Assembly (NCBI GenBank): GCA_016875555.1
Contig: VGPG01000004.1
Span: 1-36,475, forward strand
Reading direction: 5' to 3'
Origin: Chloroflexota bacterium
GTDB lineage: Bacteria; Chloroflexota; Chloroflexia; Chloroflexales; Roseiflexaceae
Length of the DNA: 36,475 nucleotides
The position numbers and the translations under genes were made by a program. Below are positions 29,760 to 36,475 of this stretch, one piece after another. Position 1 is the stretch's first letter. Each line of letters opens with the position of its first letter. Below the pieces are notes generated by a model. The model ran no database searches. It saw nothing but the letters and a program-made list of their open reading frames with translations, and was not told the origin of the DNA.

Positions 29760-30898
29760 AGCTCATCATGCTCAGTACTAGCGCCATCCACCACCCAGGG
29801 CCACGGGCACGCTGGATTCCGCTTGCAGGCATCGCACAACGGCATGGCATCCCAACCGAAGTCATCTGCCTACACCCCGATTATGCCCATAGCGAATCAA
29901 CCACTGTCATACAGCACGGCATTTCAATCCATCATGTGGCCCAAATGCACGTTGACAAGCACGAACAACCGCTCCACGGGATGACACTTATCACGACGGC
30001 GCTACGGGCAATCATTCGCCTCGCACGTCATGCAATTCAGGCGCAGCCCAGCGTGATTGCCATTTGCAAAGCGCAGCCGATGAATGGGTTGGCCGCACTC
30101 ATCGCACAACGACGAACCGCCGCACGGCTTATTCTCGACGTTGATGATATTGAACATCTGAGTCATCGGTTTGACCGGTCATGGCAGCGCGCACTAGTGG
30201 CGCGTGTTGAGCAACGGTTACCCCATTATGTCCAGAGCGTCAGCGCTGCCACGGCGTGGCACACCCAGCAACTCAATCAGGCAGGACATCGCCATGTGGC
30301 CCATATCCCCAATGGTATTGAACAGATTCCACCGGTGCCATTACGCCCCGCAGATCTGCCCACACAGTACATGGCCTATGTCGGACGAATTGCCTTTACG
30401 ACGCATGCCGTCGATGTGCTCATTGAGGCACTCACCCACACACGCTCCACCATGCCATTCGTGATTGCCGGGAGTGGCCCTGATAGTGAAATGGCTCGAC
30501 AACAACTACACCAAAAAAATCTTATGTCACGTTGTATCTGGCTCGGCCACGTCCCATCAACCACAGCGCATGCAGTCATTGCGCATGCGCACGCAACCGT
30601 AGATCCCGTGCGTGACACGCCAGCAGCAGCCGCGCGCTACCCACTCAAAATCGTCGAAAGTCTTGCCTACGGCGTTCCGGTGATTACCAGTCCTGTTGGA
30701 GATCGTGCCACACTCATCGGTGTGAACGGACGGCTTGTTCCTGCCGGGAGTGCACGCGCACTTGCAGATGCGATTGATGCGCTGAGTGAACAACCACGCA
30801 TCAATCGCACCTTCGGTCACGCCCAAGTCGCTCACCTCACATGGGAGAGTATCGGTCTGCAGTGGCTCAACCACCATCACATGAAGGTGCGCACATGA
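29756..30898 (+). CDS. Glycosyltransferase family 4
   Basis: The 380-residue GT-B enzyme opens MKLIMLSTSAIHHPG and has LILDVDDIEHLSHRFD near 130-145. Further on are an IPNG hinge near 200, AYVGRIAFTTHAVDVLIEAL near 220, GSGPDSEMARQQL, and the nucleotide-sugar motif PLKIVESLAYGVPVITSPVGD near 305-325, with the conserved Glu. The donor and acceptor cannot be deduced. The start overlaps the previous stop as ATGA and the end overlaps the next start as ATGA, so the proteins are probably made together. Confidence 0.92.
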   Translation: MKLIMLSTSAIHHPGPRARWIPLAGIAQRHGIPTEVICLHPDYAHSESTTVIQHGISIHHVAQMHVDKHEQPLHGMTLITTALRAIIRLARHAIQAQPSVIAICKAQPMNGLAALIAQRRTAARLILDVDDIEHLSHRFDRSWQRALVARVEQRLPHYVQSVSAATAWHTQQLNQAGHRHVAHIPNGIEQIPPVPLRPADLPTQYMAYVGRIAFTTHAVDVLIEALTHTRSTMPFVIAGSGPDSEMARQQLHQKNLMSRCIWLGHVPSTTAHAVIAHAHATVDPVRDTPAAAARYPLKIVESLAYGVPVITSPVGDRATLIGVNGRLVPAGSARALADAIDALSEQPRINRTFGHAQVAHLTWESIGLQWLNHHHMKVRT

Positions 30899-31743
30899 AC
30901 ACCGCCATGCGTATCACCTGCATCATTATCACCCGCAATCCTACGCACTGCCACGACCTTATCATGCAGTTACACCGGTACGGGCACCACATCATCGTTG
31001 TCCACCCTGCAGCAACGCCTGCACCACCGAATGCCATGAGCATCACCACGCCAGCATTGATCAGTCCAGCGGCGGCACGCAATCTCGGTGCCATGCATGC
31101 CACCAGTGAACTACTCTGTTTTATTGATGACGATGTGCGCATTGATGGAGATGTACCACACATACTTGCACATGTCTTTGTGGCACCTCACGTCGTGGCG
31201 TGTGGTGCGGTACTTGTTGATCATCCACACAACACGTATTGGCCACGTGCGTTGCATCGTATGGCGTTTGCTCCTCAATACCACCGCTATGCCCAACGCA
31301 TCCCACCGCTCTTGGCAAGCATGATGCTTGTGGTACGTCGTGTCACCTTCACTCAGGTTGGTGGATTTGATCCCACATTTCACACTCCTGCCGGTGAGGA
31401 TGCCGATTTTGCACTTAAACTCCGCAGTCTCGGTACCTTGATGACGCTCCCACAAGCGCGTATCACCCATCATCCACATGCCACAGATTGGCTGAGTATC
31501 ACTCGACGCTGTTGGCGCTACGGCGTGTGTTGGCCACGCATCCGCCTGCGGCATCCCACGCAGGTGCGTCCACTGCCATTCCCGGCATCGGTGACTGCTT
31601 TGGCGCTCGTGTGCGGTGCTCCACTATTTGCGTTGTACGATACACTCCGGGCATGGCGCGTCGGTCATTGGTATGGACATTGGTGGCTACGCACATGGTG
31701 GTATGTAGGTGTTGCCTGGGGGATGCATCATGCGCACGATTAG
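30895..31743 (+). CDS. Glycosyltransferase family 2 (GT-A), histidine-rich
   Basis: The 282-residue enzyme has a GT-A fold: it opens MRITCIIITRNPTHCHD and has the metal/nucleotide DxD-like FIDDDVRID near 74-82, GEDADFALKLRSLG near 168-181 and a C-terminal hydrophobic pair that may tether it to the membrane. It contains 24 histidines, about 8.5 per cent, several times a normal content. The start overlaps the previous stop by four bases, with AAGGTG upstream. The function would be transfer of one sugar to a growing polymer; specificity is unknown. Confidence 0.9.
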   Translation: MNTAMRITCIIITRNPTHCHDLIMQLHRYGHHIIVVHPAATPAPPNAMSITTPALISPAAARNLGAMHATSELLCFIDDDVRIDGDVPHILAHVFVAPHVVACGAVLVDHPHNTYWPRALHRMAFAPQYHRYAQRIPPLLASMMLVVRRVTFTQVGGFDPTFHTPAGEDADFALKLRSLGTLMTLPQARITHHPHATDWLSITRRCWRYGVCWPRIRLRHPTQVRPLPFPASVTALALVCGAPLFALYDTLRAWRVGHWYGHWWLRTWWYVGVAWGMHHAHD

Positions 31744-32671
31744 CATTGCGTTGTGTACTCGCAATCGCCCACACCACCTCAGTGCATGGATGCACCATAT
31801 GCACACGATCATGCTGAGTGCGACGCACACCATCATCATCATTGATCAATCTGACATACCCCTAACTCAGCACTGGCCTGCACACATCACCTATGTGCAC
31901 ACGCCGCATCGCGGGTTAGCGCGTGCACGAAATCTGGCACTACAGTACTGCACGACGCCCTATATTTTGTTCACTGACGATGATTGTCGTCCCGCACCTG
32001 ATTGGTTATTGCACGCACATGCATGCATCACACGTGACCCAACAGTTGCACTCTGGTTTGGCCAAGCCACGCCGAGTGGATCCGACTACCAGCTTCACGA
32101 TTACCCCACGCATGCTGGATATACAACGTGGGCCTCACGGGCCAACGGCGATATCTGCCATGCGGTGCGGCGTGCCACGCCTCCTTTTCGGACGGTGCAG
32201 CCGGTGGCCGTGCTCGAGTGTCTCGGTCACGGCAATCAAATGCTCATGCAATGTGCCGTTGTGCGCAACCTCGGCGGATTCCATCCATGGCTAGGAGCGG
32301 GTGCATGGTTGTTATCGGGCGAAGATGTTGACATGGCGATGCGACTCCTACAACACGGGTATGCCTGTGCATACACGCCAACCCTGCACATCATCCACGA
32401 TGCCTGGATGACACCGGCCGCACATGCACATAGTGCACAACACTCCAGCACAGGGATGATTGCCGTGCATGTCGCACATGCCTGGCACCATGATCCCTCG
32501 GCCATTGCCTATCTGCGCTTTCGTTGGCACCACGTGTTTCATCAGACACACACTACATCTGTTGCATCTGCACCACCGGTACCTGCATGGCGACGCATCA
32601 TCGCCATCGTGCACGGCATCATCGGCGGGATGTGCTTGGTCGTGCACGCACGCTGGAGGAGACGCGCATGA
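31730..32671 (+). CDS. Glycosyltransferase family 2 (GT-A), extremely histidine-rich
   Basis: The 313-residue GT-A transferase has MRTISIALCTRNRPHHL at the start, RGLARARNLAL, the DxD-like FTDDDCRPAPDWL near 80-92 and LSGEDVDMAMRLLQHGY near 191-207. I count 33 histidines, about 10.5 per cent, spread over the whole chain rather than as a tag. GGGGG lies seven bases before the ATG, which overlaps the previous gene by 14 bases, so initiation probably depends on terminating ribosomes. A C-terminal hydrophobic segment (IIAIVHGIIGGMCLVVHA) may anchor it in the membrane. Its closest architecture is the rhamnosyl/galactosyl-type GT2; the sugar is unknown. Confidence 0.9.
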   Translation: MRTISIALCTRNRPHHLSAWMHHMHTIMLSATHTIIIIDQSDIPLTQHWPAHITYVHTPHRGLARARNLALQYCTTPYILFTDDDCRPAPDWLLHAHACITRDPTVALWFGQATPSGSDYQLHDYPTHAGYTTWASRANGDICHAVRRATPPFRTVQPVAVLECLGHGNQMLMQCAVVRNLGGFHPWLGAGAWLLSGEDVDMAMRLLQHGYACAYTPTLHIIHDAWMTPAAHAHSAQHSSTGMIAVHVAHAWHHDPSAIAYLRFRWHHVFHQTHTTSVASAPPVPAWRRIIAIVHGIIGGMCLVVHARWRRRA

Positions 32672-35076
32672 CACACCGTTCATCATGGTGGTCGCACATC
32701 GTCGCCGCCTTGAGTAGTACCATCGTCAGTCAAACCGTCGCCGCAATCGCCCAAGTCATTATCATCCGCGCTCTGGGCAGTAGTGAATATGGCGTCTACA
32801 CAACCCTCTACGCCTGGCTGGCCATTGCCGGGTCCATCATCGGCGCTGGATTTGACACCTGGTTACTCGATTACGGTAGTCGACACTCAGCACAACTCCG
32901 TCATCAAATGGTACGCATTCTGCGCATCAAAATCAGCATTTGGGTGATTGTGGCACTCATCTTTGTCGGGTACATTGACCAGCTAGCACTCCCACTGCTC
33001 AGTCTAGGCCTACTGGTCATTCTGCTTGAATCAATCAGCGCCACACTGCTTCAGGGATTGCGCGCACTCAATCGTCATCGTGCAGTTGCCGCCATACAAC
33101 TTATCGCTCCCAGCATACTCCTCTTGGTTGTATCCATCTGGTCACCAGCACAGATTCTCTGGCTCCTCATCATCCACGCCGTCAGTTATGCCATTATTCT
33201 TACCGTTGCATACCGACTACTACCCCATGCATCAACCATAGCACCCACCAACCTTATCACGAGTTGGCCATTCGTTGTCTCAGATATACTCGCGCAAATA
33301 TACACCTATACGACCACCATTCTGCTCGCCAGCTACGCACTCCCCAGCGACGTCGGTATTTTTCGCGGTGCGTGGAGCTTTATTGCCTACACCGTGGTCA
33401 TTCCATCCATGATTTTCAGCACCACATTACCCGTACTCAATCAGAGCACACCGACACAGCAATCGGTCATCATTCGGCGCAGCGCATACGCATTTGCACT
33501 CTATGCCATCTCCGTAAGCGGATTCGTCGCAGCTGGTGGAGGGCAGGTCATTGTATGGTTATATGGTGAAAGCTTCGCACCGAGTGTCGCATTCATATCA
33601 CAACTCATGGTGTTGCCGTTCATCAAGAGCGGCATCTTTTTCGGTGTCATGCTGCTCATCCACCGGCAACGTCTCGTGTGGCGCATCGTTGTCCAGATGA
33701 TCACGGTAGTCATTCTATGGGTGAGCATGCCCCCACTCATCGCCCAAACCGGCATCCACGGTGCCATTCAGGCACAGCTCATCACCGAGGGCATGCTCGC
33801 CTGCGGGTATCTCGTCGGCGGACTGTGGCGATTGCGGCATCACCGCAGCGCACCGGCAGTGTGGCCGCCGCGCACCGTGGTCCTGACCAACATGCACGGT
33901 ATTCGCAATCTCGGCGATTACGCGATTCACCAACAACAGCTTGCCTGGCTCGCACATCAATTCCCCACGGCGACCATCCATCGCTGTTACGCGGTGCCGC
34001 CGGATACACAAAGCACACCAGGCATCAGTCATTGGGTCTACGATGCTCACGGGAACATCGCCTCGCGCACCACGCGCATCCGACGCACAAGTGCACTCAT
34101 CTGGTGCATCGGTATGCGTTATCTCGGCATTCACTCAACCTGGGGGATGCACCCCGCGGAACAACACGCATTGATGCGCCTACTCCATGCCGACCTGATA
34201 TGTGCGAGTGGTGGTGGATATCTCTACAACCAGCCGTCACGAACGCCGTGGTGGCAATTCATGAGTTGGGATTGGTGGGTATGTGCCGACATGCTTGTTG
34301 CGGTCATCTGGCGTCGCCCCCTCGCACTCTTGCCACAGTCAATTGGCCCGATTCATCACACCCCCATGCGCATCCTGCTTACATGGATACTCTCGCGTGC
34401 ACACATCATCTATGTACGCGAGTCACAAAGCGCACAACTGCTCCAACACCTCGGTATCACCTATCATCGTGCGCCAGATTTTGTGTGGGGACTACCCAAA
34501 CCAACACCCCTGCCACCTCCAAGCACACCCCCCACTCTCGGTATCACGCTAATGGACTATGGACAACAAACAGGCCACACACAGTACCAACACACCTACG
34601 AAACATGTATCATTGCCGTGGCTCGACACTTTCATACCGCTGGCTGGTCGATTCAGCTGTTTGCGCAGTGCACCGATCACGCACCAGGATGGGACGACCG
34701 TGTTGTCGTACATCGCCTCGCCACACACCTGCCGTTCGCACACATCATGCCCGTTGCCCCATCACCTTACGCCCTACAACAGCAGTACGCTGCGCTTTCA
34801 GCGCTGCTTTCAACTCGGCTCCATGGCGCACTCATACGCTTTGCCATGAATCAACCTGCAGTCGTCATCGCCTATCACCCCAAAGCACACGGTATCATGC
34901 ACGACATCGGCCTCGAGGCGTGGTGTCTGGCAATAGACACGCTCACCCCCGAGGCCGTGATTCACGCAGTTGACACTGCACCAACACAACTACCGATTAT
35001 TGCCGCCCAGCGCCAACAACAGGTCGACACACTGCACACGTTGACGATTCCACCACCTATTGCGCCGGCAGAGTAA
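32668..35076 (+). CDS. Wzx-type flippase fused to polysaccharide pyruvyl transferase
   Basis: The 802-residue protein joins two activities. Residues 1 to about 395 are hydrophobic, with roughly 10-12 helices and the start SSTIVSQTVAAIAQVIIIRALGSSEYGVY split over MATE/Wzx-like repeats, as in flippases that move lipid-linked saccharides. From about 400 (VVLTNMHGIRNLGDYAI) the chain is a soluble pyruvyl transferase domain. Its signature appears as LLSTRLHGALIRFAMNQPAVVIAYHPKAHG near 710-740; such enzymes put a ketal pyruvate on sugars from phosphoenolpyruvate. The frame is open and uninterrupted, so the fusion is real in the given sequence. The start overlaps the previous gene as ATGA. Genes with the two functions are often neighbours but separate. 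Confidence 0.88.
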   Translation: MTHRSSWWSHIVAALSSTIVSQTVAAIAQVIIIRALGSSEYGVYTTLYAWLAIAGSIIGAGFDTWLLDYGSRHSAQLRHQMVRILRIKISIWVIVALIFVGYIDQLALPLLSLGLLVILLESISATLLQGLRALNRHRAVAAIQLIAPSILLLVVSIWSPAQILWLLIIHAVSYAIILTVAYRLLPHASTIAPTNLITSWPFVVSDILAQIYTYTTTILLASYALPSDVGIFRGAWSFIAYTVVIPSMIFSTTLPVLNQSTPTQQSVIIRRSAYAFALYAISVSGFVAAGGGQVIVWLYGESFAPSVAFISQLMVLPFIKSGIFFGVMLLIHRQRLVWRIVVQMITVVILWVSMPPLIAQTGIHGAIQAQLITEGMLACGYLVGGLWRLRHHRSAPAVWPPRTVVLTNMHGIRNLGDYAIHQQQLAWLAHQFPTATIHRCYAVPPDTQSTPGISHWVYDAHGNIASRTTRIRRTSALIWCIGMRYLGIHSTWGMHPAEQHALMRLLHADLICASGGGYLYNQPSRTPWWQFMSWDWWVCADMLVAVIWRRPLALLPQSIGPIHHTPMRILLTWILSRAHIIYVRESQSAQLLQHLGITYHRAPDFVWGLPKPTPLPPPSTPPTLGITLMDYGQQTGHTQYQHTYETCIIAVARHFHTAGWSIQLFAQCTDHAPGWDDRVVVHRLATHLPFAHIMPVAPSPYALQQQYAALSALLSTRLHGALIRFAMNQPAVVIAYHPKAHGIMHDIGLEAWCLAIDTLTPEAVIHAVDTAPTQLPIIAAQRQQQVDTLHTLTIPPPIAPAE

Positions 35077-35485
35077 TCCGTGCCGTGCCAATGTCGGTTA
35101 ACTTGTCGGCCGACAACTCTACAACTTTCTCCATGCCATTTGCATCAATGATGGCGACTGAAACGCCTTCTTCGACAATCAACAAAATGACATAGCGCCC
35201 CGGTGGCACATTCACAATGGCAAACTCACCATTGTCGTTGGTCACACCACCTACCCCGCCTGCTTCATCGAGTACATACGCCTGTTGATCGCCACTCCCA
35301 TAAATGGGCGCAAGACGGACACTCCAATTTGCCAAGGCGTTCCCTTGGGCATCTTGCATCCGCCCTCGTATCAATCCCAACCCAGGTTGTGATGGAGGAA
35401 CTTCGATGCTTGTGGTCGATGTTGAAGTACAGGCAATCAACCACATACAACTGATAATGAGAACGAAAACACGTGTTATTTGCAT
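35057..35485 (-). CDS. Lipoprotein with carboxypeptidase-regulatory-like (Ig) domain
   Basis: The 142-residue protein begins with a signal peptide ending in LIAC, a lipobox placing the lipidated Cys near residue 19. After a Ser/Thr-rich spacer it has a single beta-sandwich of the carboxypeptidase regulatory type: IRGRMQDAQGNALANWSVRLAP, then TNDNGEFAIVNVPPGRYVILL. This fold is often used in surface binding modules. AGGGG lies seven bases before the ATG. The gene is convergent with the flippase fusion: its last 20 bases overlap the 3' end of that gene on the opposite strand. Function is not known; an envelope-associated role is likely. Confidence 0.85.
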   Translation of the reverse strand: MQITRVFVLIISCMWLIACTSTSTTSIEVPPSQPGLGLIRGRMQDAQGNALANWSVRLAPIYGSGDQQAYVLDEAGGVGGVTNDNGEFAIVNVPPGRYVILLIVEEGVSVAIIDANGMEKVVELSADKLTDIGTARITLPAQ

Positions 35486-35515
35486 GATATATCCCCTAAT
35501 AACCCGAATGTATTA

Positions 35516-35580
35516 TTGCATATAACCGTATGTTTCGGCTATGCTACATACAGTCGTACACTTTTGGGAGGTATTTCATG
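35516..35580 (+). promoter_or_regulatory. Weak promoter candidate and strong ribosome binding site of the secreted protein
   Basis: TTGCAT (35516-35521) and TATGCT (35540-35545) are separated by 18 bases and match the consensus only partly. The ribosome binding site is clear: GGGAGG at 35566-35571 lies six bases before the ATG at 35578. The promoter call is tentative; the ribosome binding site decides the start. Confidence 0.45.
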
Positions 35581-36475
35581 TCGTTCTTTCAACGCATCTT
35601 AAGTTATGGGAGTGTGATTGCCATACTCTTGCTGACCACAGTTATCCCGGCATCGGCATCCACCAACACGTATAATGCCAAATTCATCACCTCAATGACG
35701 TATATGAATGTCGGGACACGTGCTGCAAACTTGAGCATCAAATTCATTGACGAAAGTGGCACGGTCATCAACTATCCCATCATGAATAGCGATGGAAGTG
35801 CACGCACCCTTGCACCCAATGCCAGTGCATCGCTTGGAGTGTCAGTGCTACGCCTCTCCACCACATCATGGAACAGTGGTGCAGTCATCAGTGCCAATCA
35901 ACCACTTGCGACCACCATGGTACAGGTATCATCGAGTCCTGTGATTCGCGTGCGCCCGGTGTCCAACGGCTTCTCTGCAAGCGACGCACACACCACCATT
36001 TCATTGCCCTACGTGGCCAAGACATGTACGGCAAGTAGTTTGACAACACGATTCAACGTCCAAAACATCGGCCCATCCACTGACGACATCACCGTAAATC
36101 TCTTTTGGCCGAACGGCGATACCGCGTTTTCCCAGACATTTTCGAGTATCGCAGCTGGGCAAATCGTCGCCATCGACTTGGGTTCAACCTCAATAAGTAA
36201 TCCGACCACCTCAGGATACGTCATCCCGAGTGGATGTGCCTTCGAAGGTTCTGCACGCATCTCAACGACCGGCACTTCAAAGGTCGTTGCCACAGCCTTC
36301 GAAACCAGCACCACAGGTCGCAGTGCGGCCACGTACGAGAGCCTTGTCTCACCGGGCAGTAACAGAATTTTTATGCCGTCGGTGCTCTGTAATGTTAACT
36401 ACGGTGATGGCGCCCAGTCTTCATCAATCATCGTACACAACACGGGTGCCTCCGTTGCCCGTATCACCTACACCT
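35578..36475 (+). CDS. Secreted Ig-like repeat protein (5' part)
   Basis: The frame is open from an ATG with GGGAGG upstream to the window edge (299 codons), so the C-terminus is missing. A signal peptide (hydrophobic IAILLLTTVIPASAS near 14-28) precedes a Ser/Thr/Asn-rich beta-rich chain with no long charged helices. Repeated units of roughly 100-150 residues are visible, each with a phrase such as MTYMNVGTRAANLSIKF, FNVQNIGPSTDDITVNLF or IIVHNTGASVARITY, followed by a plea for a proline-containing LP/MP segment. Such tandem domains occur in surface-exposed proteins of filamentous bacteria. Pairs of Cys occur (for example YVAKTCT, PSGCAFE, SVLCN). Adhesion or a structural surface role is possible, but no specific family was recognised. 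Confidence 0.8.
   Translation, partial: MSFFQRILSYGSVIAILLLTTVIPASASTNTYNAKFITSMTYMNVGTRAANLSIKFIDESGTVINYPIMNSDGSARTLAPNASASLGVSVLRLSTTSWNSGAVISANQPLATTMVQVSSSPVIRVRPVSNGFSASDAHTTISLPYVAKTCTASSLTTRFNVQNIGPSTDDITVNLFWPNGDTAFSQTFSSIAAGQIVAIDLGSTSISNPTTSGYVIPSGCAFEGSARISTTGTSKVVATAFETSTTGRSAATYESLVSPGSNRIFMPSVLCNVNYGDGAQSSSIIVHNTGASVARITYT

Noticed and set aside
33678-34973. A 431-residue plus-strand frame inside the flippase fusion
   Set aside because: It is a shadow in another frame of the pyruvyl transferase domain, with low-complexity Arg/His/Pro/Ser/Thr content and no recognisable domain.
36009-36332. A 107-residue minus-strand frame at the window end
   Set aside because: It lies antisense to the secreted repeat protein, which has a signal peptide, repeats and a strong ribosome binding site.

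Overview
The window carries a bacterial chromosome segment of moderate-to-high GC. It holds the end of a histidine operon, a very large arginine/carbamoyl-phosphate operon, a small molybdate locus and a surface-polysaccharide cluster. The gene content is reminiscent of Chloroflexota: a short Cys-rich N-acetylglutamate synthase next to argJ, a fused molybdopterin synthase, a giant YfhO-type membrane protein, a SWIM/SNF2 helicase and secreted Ig-like repeat proteins. That placement is an impression, not a measurement.

Region 1 (1-2911, + strand): the 3' part of hisA, an unrecognised coiled-coil gene, hisF and a moaD-moaE fusion are tightly packed and end at a strong terminator. Region 2 (3015-22159, - strand): about 19 kb read as one transcription unit, in the order argC, two GNAT paralogues, argB, short argA, carA, carB, SNF2 helicase, argG, argJ, YfhO-like membrane protein, argH, NUDIX hydrolase, argF, terminator. 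It encodes the glutamate-to-arginine route through acetylated intermediates plus carbamoyl-phosphate synthetase. argD and an arginine repressor gene are absent from the window.

The most interesting element lies upstream of argC (21962-22159). A promoter with a perfect -35 box drives an unannotated 32-codon leader ORF with seven arginine codons in twelve. Behind it are mutually exclusive antiterminator and terminator pairings and a U-tract just before the argC ribosome binding site. This has the architecture of ribosome-mediated attenuation responding to arginine. Arg operons are usually described as ArgR/AhrC-controlled, so it merits testing.

Region 3 (22182-23809, + strand): modA and modB, divergent from argC, have a promoter whose spacer is filled by a perfect 19-base palindrome. 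No modC is present. Region 4 (23845-25517, - strand): a DinB-like protein and a YqjM-type old yellow enzyme. A perfect 14-base palindrome covers the predicted start of their promoter.

Region 5 (25604-35076, + strand): tatD, a TgpA-like transglutaminase, four glycosyltransferases and a flippase fused to a polysaccharide pyruvyl transferase. Most of these genes overlap, which suggests translational coupling. The glycosyltransferases are strikingly rich in histidine. Region 6 (35057-36475): a small lipoprotein on the - strand and the start of a secreted repeat protein cut by the window edge. No tRNA, rRNA, CRISPR array or insertion sequence was seen.
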